Shown: one piece after another, positions 10,707 through 23,218 of the stretch
How positions within the stretch are numbered: position 1 is the first letter of the stretch
How the letters are laid out: each line of letters begins with the position of its first letter
Assembly (NCBI GenBank): GCA_963921195.1
Contig: OY992540.1
Coordinates: forward strand, 195,857,640-195,921,639
DNA from: Pegoplata infirma
Lineage: Eukaryota > Arthropoda > Insecta > Diptera > Anthomyiidae
Reading direction: 5' to 3'
Length of the DNA stretch: 64,000 nt
The notes under the pieces: generated by a model
The model's database searches: none
The model's input: the letters and a program-made list of their open reading frames with translations, nothing else
Told to the model about the DNA's origin: nothing
Made by a program: the position numbers and the translations under genes

Positions 10707-11158
10707 ACAAAAATGTTGGAGGGTAAAAATAAATGGGGGTCGGTCTCACTAATGACCCCTCTCTGACGCACCATCGGACCGGTAGAAGCTGATTAAATAA
10801 AACAAATTTAAAAAAAAAAAATGTATGGGGACCGCCTTATCAATTAGAGATAGAGGGTAGTTGTATTCAGAGAAAATGTTTGCACTAAAAAATATTGTGA
10901 GTCGGTCATACATTTTGTTGCTCTAAGGGCAGTTAGAGCGGTTGGAGCAAATTTTAAAAAAAGTTGTTTTGTGTGGGAGCCCCCTTTGAAATTGGAGATA
11001 AGGTATTAGTTTGTTCCAAAGAAATGTTAAGACATAAAAATTAATGGGGGTCGGTCTTATAAATGATCCCGCTATGACGCACCATTGGAGCAGTAGAAAT
11101 GATTTTAAGATTGGAAAATTACAATAAAATTTTTTTAAAAAAAATTTTAAAAATATAA
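10707..11158. mobile_element. Partial right arm of foldback FB1
   Basis: Collinear with about 1160-1640 (phrases GGGGGTCGGTCTCACTAATG and GCACCAT.GGACCGGTAGAAG), with a small internal deletion near 10925. Truncated at both ends. Confidence 0.75.
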
Positions 11159-11207
11159 CTGTGCTACATAAATAACACTGTGCTACAGTGAAAAAATACT
11201 TCTGATG

Positions 11208-13768
11208 TGACATAGTATAGGTTGTTGGTCTTGTCGAGTAGATCACAAAAATACCCATTAAACATGTCAGACACCCTCAAATTTTAGAGTTATCGTCAAA
11301 AAACGTTTTTTTTGGGACTTTTCTCACTAAACCTTTTGTAATTTAGCAAATTTTCAACCGATTTTAAATTTCTAAACTGTTTTGGATAGAAAAAGGATGG
11401 GAGTTTCTATGTGTGTGAATTGGTCAACACGTAAAAGAATGATATCTATTGATTTTTTATATAAAATCAATTTTTTTTTGTTATTTTTTGAAAATTTTTG
11501 GAGTTTATCGATTTTTTTCTGCTATAGTTCGTTTAATAATCTTTATATGAACATTTCCATTTAACTTTTGATTTTAAGGTTTAAAAAATATTAAATTTTT
11601 TTTTGAAGGCACATCAAAATCGTTTAGTGCGCGTATAAACATGCATTTAGTAAGTTCAAATCCGTTTGCGTGAAGAACTTTCCGCTGACGGCGCGAAAGT
11701 TATGGCGGTTTGAAGATTTAAATTGAAAACCAAAAATTACAAAATTACAATTAATGTTAGAATTTAACAAAATCAACGTTAATTAATGTTTCATACTATC
11801 CCCAATAAAATCCGGATAAATTACGACCATTAACGTGGATATATAATCAGATTTTTATTTAAAAAGATTTATTTTAAAAAGCTTCTCCCTTAATGCTTGA
11901 TATGCAATTTACACGAAATCGAATGACGATGGACCAAATTAAATGTCATATTCGGATTTAGAACCCTCAAATTAGTTAAGAAACTTGTGCATTATGCAAA
12001 ATTGTGAATTTTTAAAAGTTATGCAATTTCTGATTAATGAAATTTTGAAAGATGCATAAAATCCACAATCTTCAAAATTTATTAATGCCGCTCAGTTTTG
12101 GGATAAAGCTTTATAAGTACCAGCAATTGCCTTTTATAGAAATTAATTCCTATTAGCGGTTTGGGTGTGCCCTGGCGGTTTGTCTGGAGACAAAATTAGC
12201 GCGTTTTCAGCGTACAGTTGCATTAAGTCCCAATTTTTGCTCACGATCCATAATACACATTACAAGCAATCGTCTGACGGGTATATTTTAAATCTAAATT
12301 CTTTTCGCGTGAAAATACAAGCAAAAGTTTAAAATCGTGAAATGTCAGATTTTTGCAAAATTTTTGCTAATCAAAATTTTAACACGCTATATTGATTTTA
12401 TTATAAATAATCGAAAAATATTTGGATCACGCGATGTGCTGGCCACTTTTAAACAATATTGCGATTGTGCCTTGCAAAAAAGTGGATTTTTGATAACTTT
12501 CACGATTTGTCTCTCAACCTTTGTCTAGCTAGTACTCCACTCCTATTGAGGGCACATTCACGAGACCAGTTTTAAACTGTAGAGAATTACGACAGCTATC
12601 CTTCTTCGTACTAGCTTTTGAAAAGTATAAAGCGGCGCAAAATTCCTGATCAAAAAACGAAGAAAAATTGAAAATGAAGAAATTTTAATTTCAAACCGTT
12701 ACCACCAAATAACTTTTTTATTATTGATGGCACATCAAATTCATAAATACATCTTTTGTGAACAAGTGTAGGGACCATATATTTTAAATCTTCGAAGAAT
12801 ACGTTGGACGGCACTAGTACAATAGGCCAAAGAGTACATAATTTTTATGAAATTTCAATCGACTTTTCCACATTTCTGAAGTTTGATTGTCGCTAACTAC
12901 CGCAAATTAAGATTTTTGGCCTTAAGTGTTTGTAAGCTAATTGGATTAGAAGTCCTTTATGCATTTCTCTTTGTAGATAGCCATTTGGATACAAATAAAA
13001 AAAGTTTTTGACATAAAACCAAAATTTCAAACAAATGAAAAGTTAAATGGAAATGTCCATATGTATACAGGTTTTTTTAAAGAAAATTTAATTCTAAATA
13101 CGATAAGCTTTATCCTGAAAAAATCGGATAATAATTGACAGAGTTGTGATAATTTTTCTAAAAAAGAAAATTAAGATTTAAAAAAAAAAAAAAAATCGAA
13201 TTCAGTAGGTCAAAACATTTAAAATAATGAAATGCGACCTCTCAGTATGTTCGTTTATTTTTTTGCCTGGGTTATCCGCACGGCAATTTCATACAAAATC
13301 TTAATTTTCTTTTTTAGAAAAATTATCACAACTCTGTCAATTGTTATCCGATTTTTTTGGCATAAAGCTCATCGTATTCACAATTAAATTTTCGTTAGGA
13401 ATACGGTTATTAAATTAAATGTTGTTGAACAAACTATTGTAGAAAAAAATCGATAAACTCAAAAAACTTTCAAAAAATTTTCAAAAAATAACAAAAAATT
13501 AGATATTGTTGAAAAAATCAATACATATCTATCTTATATGTATAGATCAATTCACACACATGAAAAGCCCTATCCTTCTTCTATTCAAAACAGTTGAAAA
13601 ATTTAAAATCGGTTAAAAAATATTTTAGTTAAACGTGGTTTAGTGAGAAAAGTCGCAAAAAAAACGTTTTTTGACAATAAATTTAAAATTTGAGGGTGCC
13701 GGGCAAGTTTGATGGGCATTTTTGTGATCTTTTCGACGAGACCTACAACCTCAACTACCTCATTTGAT
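11208..13768. mobile_element. Large inverted-repeat element (2.56 kb)
   Basis: The left end 11208-11590 and right end ~13410-13768 are inverted copies (left GTCGAGTAGATCACAAAAAT, right its degenerate inverse). A second inner palindrome spans about 13085-13400 around GTTGTGATAATTTTTCTA. Inner sequence 11600-13080 is AT-rich with scattered stops; short open frames such as 12337-12528 have no recognisable domain. Probably a non-autonomous foldback DNA transposon; class unknown. Confidence 0.6.
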
Positions 13769-14486
13769 TTTGTCTGTAAGTACAGATCGAGCACGGGCTC
13801 TAATTATATTTGTTATAAGGGTTCAAGTTAAAAACAAAATGCAGAAGAAAATTGAATTTCTAAAAAATGTAGACATTTCTGGTATTTCCTATACCGGTTT
13901 CAAACACCCCAGTTAGTGTCATTATCAGTAGGATTTTAAATGTCGGTTTGTCTTGTTAGTGAAAACTGTTTTTTATATATGTGAATATTTATAGTTTCTA
14001 CAGAATAAATTTTGACAGTTTCCAACACTACAATTCTATTTCTAGTAATCTCAACCTCACTTCATACTTTCTTTCAACTTTTTTGTCTCTTACATTATTT
14101 CGCAAGGGTTACCAACATGATCTGGAATTGCAGACACAAATGAAGGAATTTGAATTTTCTGTTTCGGAGACGTGCCTAATGGCGACATATTTTGTCAGTA
14201 ATTTTATTGGATTTTTTCTGTAAGTACAGATCGAGCACGGGCTCTAATTATATTTGTTATAAGGGTTCAAGTTGAAAAAATGCAGAAGAAAAATTGAATT
14301 TCTAAAAATTATAGACATTTCTGGTATTTCCTATACCGGTTTCAAACACCCCAGTTAGTGTCATCATCAGAAGGATTTTAAATGTCGGTTTGTCTTGTTA
14401 ATGAAAACTGTTTTTTATATATGTGAATATTTATAGTTTCTACAGAATAAATTTTGACAGTTTCCAACACTATAATTCTATTTCTA
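13765..14486. repeat. 444-bp direct repeat: unit 1 and the start of unit 2
   Basis: CTGTAAGTACAGATCGAGCA occurs at 13774 and again at 14218, and similarity continues for ~300 bp in each. Unit 2 is then interrupted by a MITE (14487-15165), resumes at 15166-15193, is interrupted again (15194-18827), and resumes at 18828-~18862. Unit 1 therefore shows what the site looked like before both insertions. No gene function is evident. Confidence 0.75.
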
Positions 14487-15165
14487 CACTCAAAATAAAT
14501 TCTGCTGAAAATACACCCATTTTGAGCCATATGAGAAATCTGCTGATTTTAGCAGACACGGTTTGCTAAATATCTGTCATAAGAGGTGAATAAATATAAC
14601 AAGAAAAAACAACATACGCCGCCAGCCAGCATCGAACTCGCCACCTTCCGATTTGAAAGTACACTTCTTAACCACTACGCTACGAAAGCTTATACTTTTA
14701 TCTGGCGTTTTAGCTATTAAACATGTGTGTTGTTCGACAGCAGAGAAATCTGATTTTAGCAGAAATATCTGATGATTTTAGCAGAAAAATCTGCTGATTT
14801 AAGCAGAAAAATCTGCTGAGAAATCTGATTTTAGCAGAAATATCTGATGATTTTAGCAGAAAAATCTGCTGATTTAAGCAGAAAAATCTGCTGATTTCAA
14901 CAGAATAATCTGCTGATTTCAGCAGAGCAATCTGCTGACAACCTGTTCTGCTTTTTTTTTTTATATAAAAAAATTTCTTGAAAAAATAATGAAATTCAGC
15001 AAACAAAATCAGTATAAACATAGTAAAATGTCTGTTATTTTCTTAAACTGAATGACAGAGATTTTAGTAAAAATATCCTTCTCAGCAGAACAATCTGCTG
15101 AAAGATTGCTAATTCAAATTGAAAGTCGTTTTACAGATTTTTTGACAGAGTTTTTCTTTTGAGTG
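14487..15165. mobile_element. MITE with CACTCAAAA termini and TCTGCTGA palindromic array
   Basis: Ends CACTCAAAATAAATTC and GACAGAGTTTTTCTTTTGAG+TG (inverse). A TA flanks both sides and the intact unit at 14036-14060 shows a single TA, giving a TA target duplication as in Tc1/mariner-type MITEs. The interior holds many TCTGCTGA/TCAGCAGA blocks (14755-14935) and a tRNA-like module at 14616-14692. The second copy is 21641-22294. Confidence 0.8.
14616..14692 (-). other. tRNA-like module (A and B boxes), pseudo
   Basis: Minus-strand GTAGCGTAGTGGTTAAGAAG resembles a D-arm/A box and GCGAGTTCGATGCTGG a degraded B box, at tRNA-like spacing. The acceptor and T stems do not close, so this is a SINE-head-like relic and not a tRNA gene. 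It lies inside the MITE 14487-15165. Confidence 0.5.
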
Positions 15166-16592
15166 TAGCAATCTCAACCTCACTTCATACTTTCCCAGGC
15201 AGAAAAATACGAACGGGAGAGTGCTGGCGAAGTACATTTTATGGTCGCTTGTGTGCTGGCAAAGCATCACAGTTAAGTACTCTCCCAGCGTCCAAAATGA
15301 TAACCACGGTAAACGGTATGCCGTTGCTATTTTAAAGCGCTTTGAAAGCGCTTTAAAAACAAAAAATATGGTACTATTATAGCACTTTTAGAACAAAAAA
15401 ATGGGACGTATATAAATTATATACATAAGTCCATAAGACACAACTTTTTTTGGTGTTTATTTGAATAAAGAAATTTATTAAATTAGGATAAAAAATTTAT
15501 TGACTCATTTATTAGGATAAAAAAATTCTGAACAAACTTCGAACAATTTTCTAAGTCCCGGAAAAAATTTGTTTGCAGTTTTCTTTGCGCTTTGGAGCAT
15601 AAAAAATTTATTAAAAATGCTTTTAGGAAAAAATTTGGAAAAGTCCCCAAAAAAAGTAATGCATTGAACCGAAACGGGTATGTATCCGGAGTTCCTAACG
15701 AAAGAAACAGGTGTTTTTATATAAAAGGTGTCAATTTTGTAATATGTAGGTCCAGATACTCTATGTAGGTCATTGCCCAGGCAGAAACTGCCAACCGTTC
15801 CAAAGAAAAAGTTTCGGCAAAGCACTTTAATTTTTGTGTAGAAGGTAGTATGAATTCGAAAAAGTGCTTTCCAAGCGCTTTGCCAATGCTTTTCTATTTA
15901 AATCCGTTCAAAGTATACATTTTTTATTAAAATTTATTAATTTTCATAACAATTGGAATATTTTTTATTTCCCTGCAGGATAAGTGGCCGGTCCTTGAAG
16001 TTCTCATGATATGTCACTTATACACAATGACCTACCTATTACAAACTTGACACCTTATATAAAAAATACCTGTTTCTTTCGAGAGGAAGTGTCTTAAACT
16101 CCGTATACATCACCCTTAAACTCCGGATACATACCCGTTTCGGTTCAACACACCAGTTTTTTTCGGGACTTTTCCAAATTTTTTCCTAAAAGGATTTTTA
16201 ATAAATTTTTTATTCCAAAACGCAAAGAAAACTGCAAACAAATTTTTTCCGGGACTTAGAAAATTGTTCAAAATTTTTTTATCTTAATAAATAAGTCAAT
16301 AATTTTTTTATCCTAATTTTTTATTCAAATAAACACCAAAAAAAGTTGTGTCTTATGGACAATTTAGATACGTCCCATTTTTTTGTTCTAAAAGTGCTAT
16401 AATAGTACCATATTTTTTGTTTTTAAAGCGCTTTCAAAGCGCTTTAAAATAGCAACGGCATACCGTTTACCGTGGTTATCATTTTGGACGCTGGGAGAGT
16501 ACTAAAATGTGATGCTTTCCCAGCACACAAGCGACCATAAAAGGCACTTTACCAGCGCTCTCCCGTTCGTATTTTTCTGCCTGGGTGTGTAT

Positions 16593-18577
16593 TAGGGCTG
16601 TCAAACGGGATCGGTTTTTTAAAATCCCGGGATTCGGGATTTGAAAATCGAAATCCCGGGATCCCGGGATTTTTCGGGATCACGGGATTTTTCGGGATCC
16701 CGTGATTTTTCGGGATTCCGGGATTTTATGGGATTAAATTTCTTTGATTATAAGAGTAAAAAAATAGTAGACTTTTTATGTTTCAATTTTATTGCGCATA
16801 TTAAGGGGGCATTGGGGTGAAACGAACAAGTTTCGCATATGTGTATGTATTAGTGACGGCACGCGCGTGTAACTTTTGACGTTTCATACAAAACGTAAAC
16901 AAACAACGAAAATACAGATGCAAAAGCTCACACGTACAGGCACACGTATTCTAGGCAGAGAAGTAAATTTAGTACTATTTTGTATGCGTCCATATTGAAA
17001 GTACCAAAATAAGCACTCGTGTTGCATGTCTATATGGTCTGTGTAAGGGGGCTACTGTGGGTTAGTTGGTAGTCGTGGGTTTGATTCCCACGAAACCCCT
17101 TTGGTCTATTTCGCTACAACGAAATTATTAAAAAAAAAAATTTTTCTAATTATTCTGATTGTTATTTAAAGGCAATTAAAAAATTAAGTATACGCCACTT
17201 ATGCAGTTTTCAAGTAATTATTATTATAAAATATTTAGCAATGAACTAAAAAAGCCCTAAGACGTTTGTTATGGAAAAAGACAACTTTTATTTGCTTTTG
17301 GTTTCATCCTATTCCGATTTTGGTTATTGCACTGTATAATTTTAAAACTAGTTTTAAGAATATTTAAAATAATAAAAACATGTAAAGGAGAAAAGTAGTA
17401 ATATAATTAGGCTGACCATTCGTACTGATTTGATCAGTACATGTACTGATTTTTGATCACGTGTACTGATCAAAAAACGTTGTACTGATTTGTACTGATT
17501 TTTTAAAATATGTACTGATTGTACTGATTTTTGAACATTTCAACATAAAAAATAATTTTATTCCAAAATTCTGTACAAAAACTTGAATTTCCATAATATA
17601 AGTCGTCAGAGTTGTTTTGTATAACTTAAGTCTAAAAATGAGATAATTTATAATGAATTTATTCTAAAGAGATTAGAGTTCGTGAATCAAGAGGTTCCTT
17701 AACGCAAAAATTGATCTGAGCATGAGGTTATTTTGATATTTTAAATTTATATGAAAATGCGCACAGAATCTTTGAGGTTTTCTATAACGAAAAGTTTAAT
17801 GGGCCGATGGATTTTTTATATTTTTAGAAAGATGAAGTAAATTGCATGAATCCAAATGATTCTGAGATCTAAGATGAGGTAATGTCATCAGACCTTATCA
17901 GGAAATCAGGGCCTTTAAAAAAACAAGTTTTCTTACAGGAAAATTTGTCAAAACTTACTGAAAAAGTCTTCAAAATCTGAGGTATTTTCTTATTCTCAAA
18001 ACCTGTGGAATTTTGTTATATTTTCTGCACTGAAACGATCAAAACCTTTAAATGAAGCCGTTAAGAGTCAAATAAATTTTCTGCAAAATATCGACAACAG
18101 TTGCTTTTTGCAGTAGTTTTTTTTTGCAGTTGTTTTTAGCAGTTGTTTTTACTCAAAATACTTGGGTTGAAGTGACATTTTTTAGTGTTAAAAAAACATC
18201 AGTGTTTTCTCATAGAAAAATTTTTTAGAGATTTATTTCTAGAAAAAAAACATACAAACTTGGGCGTACTGATTTAAGCTCAGAAACAAATGGTCACCCT
18301 AAATAAAATGCATTAGTCTTTAATTTTTTTTGTAAAAGAAAAGTTTTTCTTCCAATTTTGAACTTCCGGCAAAATTTTTCTTCTCCTACGCCTAAAACTT
18401 ATGTGGTAAAAATTTGATGACAATCGGATTAAATTTACCCGTGGCGCCCTTCGATCAAAGTTTCGATTTTTTAGAAAACTTCCGGGATTTGAGCTTAAAA
18501 ATCCCGGGATTCGGGATTCATTTTATGGCAAAAATCCCGGGATTTCGGAATTCGGGATTTCGGGATTGACAGCCCTA
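16593..18577. mobile_element. hAT-like non-autonomous element H1
   Basis: Termini TAGGGCTGTCAA...TTGACAGCCCTA are flanked by the exact 8-bp duplication GTGTGTAT (16585-16592 and 18578-18585), the hAT signature. Subterminal repeats of ATCCCGGGATT and TTCGGGAT crowd both ends. Inside are a nested segment with TAGGCTGACCATT/AATGGTCACCCTA ends (about 17410-18301), rich in TGTACTGATT repeats, and a tRNA-like module at 17041-17101. No transposase. Confidence 0.85.
17041..17101 (+). other. tRNA-like module lacking the anticodon arm
   Basis: GGGTTAGTTGGTAG (A-box-like) is followed directly by TCGTGGGTTTGATTCCCACG (B box and a well-paired T arm); the anticodon arm is deleted compared with the related module at 50066-50146. 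Both continue into TTTCGCTACA. Located in hAT-like element H1. Confidence 0.55.
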
Positions 18578-19007
18578 GTGTGTATAAGTGACATATCATG
18601 AGAACTATCAAGGACCGGCCACTTATCCTGCAGGGAAATAAAAATTCCAATTGTTATGAAAATTAATAAATTTAAAAAAAAAATTTATACTTTTAACGCA
18701 TTTAAATAGAAAAACATTGGCAAAGTGCTTGGAAAGCACTTTTTCGAATTCATACTACCTTCTACACAAAAAATAAAGTGCTTTGCCGAGACTTTTTCTT
18801 TAGAACGATTGGCAGTTTCTGGCTGGGTTCTTTCAACTTTTTGTATCTTACATTATTTCATTTTAAAAGTATATTCGATTTTCTGTTTTTTGTAGCACAG
18901 TGTAATCGTTGTCTCACGATCCTCCTGGGCAAAAAAATTTGTAGAATCGATAGAAGTTTTACACAAAAAAATTTAAAAAAAATCGAAGAGTACAAACATT
19001 TTCAAAA

Positions 19008-20495
19008 ATGAGATTTAAATTTTCCGCAGAACATTTATGTTCAGTCTTTGAACCAAATCCACCGGATCATGACTTTACGCTCCCTGAACCGCCTAACAGA
19101 GCTGATATGACTAATTTTATAATCAACCCTTACGAGGTTGAGACTATAATTAAGGATAATTTAAATCCTAAAAAAGCTCCTGGATGTGACCTCGTCACTC
19201 CGAGAATGATAAGAAACCTACCATTCATAGCAGTTATAACCCTCACAAAACTGTTTAACGCGATCTTGCTTCAAGGATATTTTCCAGATATGTGGAAAAT
19301 TTCTGAAATTAAAATGATATCCAAGCCAGGAAAAGATTTAACTTTACCTTCATCATATAGACCTATTAGCTTGCTTCCGTGTCTGTCGAAATTATTTGAG
19401 AAAGTTTTTCTTAAAAAAATTATGCCTTCCCTGGAAAACTGTAACATTATTCCTGCTCACCAGTTTGGTTTCCGCGAAAAGCATGGAACAATAGAACAAG
19501 TAAACCGCATTACAAGCGAGATAAGAAAGGCCTACGAGGAAAAGAAATATTGTTCAGCGATTTTTCTTGACGTCGCACAGGCTTTCGACAAAGTCTGGCA
19601 CGAGGGTCTATTAATTAAGGTAAAAGGTCTTTTACCCACCTGTACTCATAAGCTACTTGAATCCTATCTTCTTAACCGAAAATTCAGGGTAAAATATAAG
19701 GATACTACATCTGGAGATTTTGAAATGAAAGCTGGAGTTCCGCAGGGAAGTGTACTTGGTCCTATTTTATATTTGATTTTTACATCAGATTTGCCAACTA
19801 ACGACCGTCTGCTAACGTCAACTTTTGCAGACGATACAGCAATTATTAGTACACACACGAATCCATCCGTTGCATCAATTGAACTTAATAACCATCTTAG
19901 AATTGTGGAGACGTGGTTTAAAAATTGGCGAATAAAAGTCAATGCTTTGAAAAGCAAGCACGTTACTTTTACACTAAGAACAGGAACTTGTCCTCCTGTC
20001 TCCCTAAATGGAGAACATATCCCACAATCTGAGAATGTAACATACCTTGGCATTCATTTGGACAGGCGATTAACATGGCGAAAGCACATAGAAGCCAAGA
20101 GGCTTCAAATGAAGCTGAAATCCAGCAATTTACACTGGTTAATTAACAAATATTCTAAACTTAGCCTTGACTCAAAAGTCACCCTGTATAACTGTATATT
20201 AAAACCAATTTGGACCTACGGTATCCAACTTTATGGTACTGCAAGCGCATCCAATATAGAACTTATACAGAGGGCACAATCAAAAATTCTTAGAACAATG
20301 ACCGGCGCGCCATGGTTTATTCGCAACGAGAATATACACAGGGATCTTAACATACCATTTGTTAAGGATGAGTTTATCACAATAAGGACAAGATATGCTG
20401 ATAAACTGGAAAATCACCCAAACCCCTTGGCTAGAGTCTTGACACGAACCCAGGGACACTCAAGACTGCGTCGTGCAGACTTGCCGCCCTTGTAA
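19008..20495 (+). pseudogene. ORF2 C-terminal fragment with reverse transcriptase
   Basis: The open frame of 495 codons holds RT blocks in order: KAPGCDLVTPRMI (57-69), SSYRPISLLP (115-124), the catalytic-Asp block FLDVAQAFDKVWHEG (186-200), AGVPQGSVLGP (242-252) and FADDTAII (273-280). A C-terminal region ends HSRLRRADLPPL. This is the layout of Jockey-clade ORF2. Residues 1-5 (from the ATG at 19008) come from the FB1 target; native sequence starts at ~19023. The RT frame itself is intact, but the apurinic endonuclease and all upstream parts are missing, so the copy cannot move by itself. Antisense open frames here are shadows. Confidence 0.85.
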
Positions 20496-20616
20496 CTATG
20501 AGGCCCATATACCAAAATGGCTCCTTTGGAGTGTCTATTATTTTAAGTTAGAGTTTTAAGATTTAAATACTTATTGTTAGGCCTAAGAAAGGCGATTCAA
20601 TAATAGCCAAAATAAA

Positions 20617-20651
<35 letters not shown>
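19023..20651 (+). mobile_element. 5'-truncated Jockey-clade non-LTR retrotransposon
   Basis: The insertion begins at ~19023 within the ORF2 sequence and ends with a 3' UTR, AATAAA near 20611 and an A tail of about 30. The flanking FB1 sequence repeats AAATTTT on both sides (A-tail ambiguity makes the exact target duplication uncertain). 5' truncation and a poly-A tail are hallmarks of target-primed reverse transcription. The 5' UTR, ORF1 and endonuclease are absent. Confidence 0.85.
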
Positions 20652-20659
<8 letters not shown>

Positions 20660-20983
20660 ATCTGAAAATCGCATACTAGAGCGTTTTTAAGAATTTTTTT
20701 GAATTTTTTTTTTTTTAAAGTACGTAAAAGACAAAAATTTTTAAAAAAAAATTGAGATTTGGACCATTATTGAAGAAGTTATGAGTAAAAGAAGTTTGAG
20801 TAAAGGAACAAACTATCAATTTTTAAAAATTCGATATCTTTTGAACGGGTCACCAAAAAATTTTGAAAATTTACCACGAAGGATTTTTCGAAGGGTCTTT
20901 AAAACTGTAAACGAATTGGGAAAATCTAAAAAAAAAAAAATTGTTAAGTGTGCGATTTGACATGGAATGCCCCATATATTAAT

Positions 20984-21330
20984 GATCCTCGATCGATTTA
21001 CGACGATCTAGCGATGTCCGTCCGTCTGTCTGTTGAAAACACGCTTACTTTTGAAAGACTTTACGGAGGATCCTGATGTTTGGTACATATGTTCGGTATT
21101 TACCTGGTCAGGTTGGTATTGCAATCCAGCGAAATCGGTATAGTAGTTCAAAAGTTATGACCAAAATACTGAATTTCGGCAAGGGTTTTTCATGAATATA
21201 CGAGATAAAAAACATGTTAACTTTTGAAAAGCAATTCTGAGGATGCTGAAGCTTGGCATATTTACTTGCCGTGCTCCACGCCTGTTTCGTATTAAATTTC
21301 AGCCAAATCGCTCCAGTGCACACTGGGCCA
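20984..21330. repeat. DINE-1-like beta fragment
   Basis: Contains GATCTAGCGATGTCCGTCCG, CCTGGTCAGGTTGGTATTGC and GGATGCTGAAGCTTGGCATA in family order. It is cut off near 21325, where other sequence begins. Confidence 0.7.
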
Positions 21331-21640
21331 AGATGGTATGTTTTTTGGCCAAAAGTCTCTACAGGTCGTTAATGTTAATCGATTTTTTTTAAATTCAGAA
21401 TATATGCCTATATTAGGGTAAAAAATAAGTGACTTGAAACTTTTTGAAATCGGACCTACAAGGAAACTGTTTCAGTTTCATTTACAGATGTTATAAATGA
21501 AACAAATGAAGAGACACTTATTTTTTGTTTATGTATTTAAATTGGAGATGGCCTCTGGTCCCGTGATTTGCGTGACTCAAAAAAACAACGTGATTTACGC
21601 GTGAGCGTGAGAGATTTTCATTTAAATCACCTGATTTATA
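21331..21640. other. No gene seen
   Basis: AT-rich flank with GCGTGAGCGTGAGAGATTTT near 21600 that recurs (CGCGTGAGCGTCATTGATTT) just after the MITE at about 22345, so the MITE lies within some repeat. Nothing coding. Confidence 0.35.
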
Positions 21641-22294
21641 CACTCAAAATAAATTCTCTGTCCAATCAGCAGAAAAATCTGCTGAAAATACACCCATTTT
21701 GAGCCATATGAGAAATCTGCTGATTTTAGCAGACACGGTTTGCTAAATATCTGTCATAAGAGGTGAATAAATATAATAAGAAAAAAAAAAAAAAAAACAT
21801 ACGCAGCCAGCCAGCATCGACCTCGCCACCTTCCGATTTGAAAGTACACTTCTTAACCACTACGCTACGGAAGCTTATACTTTTATCTGGCGTTTTAGCT
21901 ATTAAACATGTGTGTTGTTCGACAGCAGCGAAATCTGATTTTAGCAGAAATATCTGCTGATTTTAGCAGAAAAATCTGCTGATTTTAGCAGAACAATCTG
22001 CTGATTTCAGCAGAATAATCTGCTGATTTCAACAGAACAATCTGCTGATTTCAGCAGAGCAATCTGCTGACAATCTGTTCTGCTTTTTTTTGTATAAAAA
22101 AATTTCTTGAAAAAATAATGAAATTCAGCAAACAAAATCAGTATAAACATAGTAAAATATCTGTTATTTTCTTAAACTGAATGACAGAGATTTTAGTAAA
22201 AATATCCTTCTCAGCAAAACAATCTGCTAAAAGATTGCCAATTCAAATTGAAAGTCGTTTTACAGATTTTTTGACAGAGTTTTTCTTTTGAGTG
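21641..22294. mobile_element. Second CACTCAAAA / TCTGCTGA MITE
   Basis: Same family as 14487-15165, with the same ends, TA flanks, a tRNA-like module (21797-21880) and a TCTGCTGA/TCAGCAGA array with different unit numbers. Confidence 0.8.
21797..21880 (-). other. tRNA-like module (copy of 14616-14692)
   Basis: Same A- and B-box-like blocks with a few substitutions; pseudo. Carried by the MITE 21641-22294. Confidence 0.5.
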
Positions 22295-22412
22295 TAAGTA
22301 TTCAAAAATTAAATTGAAAAAAGAGTTTAAAATTACCATGATTCACGCGTGAGCGTCATTGATTTTCATTTAAATCACGTGAATATACCGTCTCCAAAAT
22401 TGAATTGAAAAC

Positions 22413-23218
22413 AAGTAAGAAAATTATATTCGGTTAAGACCGACCATATGATACCCTACACCAGTGTTTTCTGGAAAAAAAGTGCCGAGTCCAAACATGG
22501 ACCGATTAGATCTATCTTTTATAAGATCCTTATCTAGTGTAGAAAACGCACACAAATAAAATTTTAGTTGAATTGTTTTATTTTTTTTTTGGCAATAGAC
22601 CGATTTAATTAAACATCGGTCGAAATTTTTGAATGGGGGACTAAGTCCAAAAATGGTCCAATTTTATTCCGAAGTGATATGGCTACTAAACTACACTTAT
22701 AACAACTAAAAACAAAATTTTTATTAAATATTTCCATTTTTATGAATTTTGAGGGAATTATTTGAATATCGGGAGGGTGGTTTGTATGGGGACAACGCGA
22801 AAGACTGACCCGATTCCTTTGAAATTTAAAATGGTGACTCGTGCATACAAAATTTGATTACAAAATTTGATTACAAAATTTGATTACAAAATTTAAATTA
22901 CGGTTATTAGAGTCATTTAAGAATAATATGGACCGATTTTTTTCCAATTTCAAAAGGCTTCGTACTTGGGCTAAAGAACGCTTACGTTACAAAAATCAAG
23001 TCAATTGATTGAAAATTGCGACCTGTTTCGTGCTTAAATCGACAGACGGACGGACGGACAGACAGACGGACGGCCATCGGTAAATCGACTCAAAAAGTAA
23101 TTCTGAGTCGATCGGTATACTTGAAGGTAGGTCTAGACCAATATTTCGGGTAGTAACAAACATCAGCACAAACGCATTATACCCTGTACCACAGAGTGGT
23201 GTAGGGTATAGAGAAGTT
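22413..23218. mobile_element. DINE-1/INE-1-like element, alpha family, inverted
   Basis: Starts AAACAAGTAAGAAAATTATA, has ACCGACCATATGATACCCTA, contains a GACAGACGGACGG microsatellite at 23040-23075, and ends with the hairpin CCACAGAGTGGTGTAGGGTA. The short unit AAAATTTGATTAC is repeated about three times at 22855-22895. Confidence 0.75.

Larger units (their letters stand above)
15194..18827. mobile_element. Compound foldback element with CCCAGGCAGAAA ends
   Basis: Blocks alternate as a (15194-15778), U (15779-16027), inverted a (16028-16585), then after an hAT-like insertion inverted U (18586-18827). Both outer termini read CCCAG(G/C)CAGAAA inward. Compared with the empty site in unit 1 of the 444-bp repeat, the insertion duplicated about 2 bp (TT). 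Arms contain AAAGCGCTTTCAAAGCGCTT palindromes. No transposase is visible. Confidence 0.7.
18909..20983. mobile_element. FB1 right-arm copy, split by a retroposon
   Basis: 18909-19022 matches 1656-1767 of FB1 and 20651-20983 continues from there to the FB1 end (CCCATATATT). The two halves flank a Jockey-type insertion. After the end it runs straight into DINE-1 sequence (ATGATCCTCGATCGA), the same junction as at 2070. Confidence 0.8.

Noticed and set aside
12337..12528. 63-codon plus-strand frame inside the 11.2-13.8 kb element
   Set aside because: No domain, biased A/T codons and no copy elsewhere in the window; indistinguishable from chance.
14710..15021. Leu/Ser/Lys-rich 103-codon minus-strand frame
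   Set aside because: Translation of the TCTGCTGA palindromic array of a MITE; the second MITE copy does not preserve it.
19664..20053. Minus-strand open frame of 129 codons
   Set aside because: Shadow of the reverse transcriptase frame on the opposite strand.
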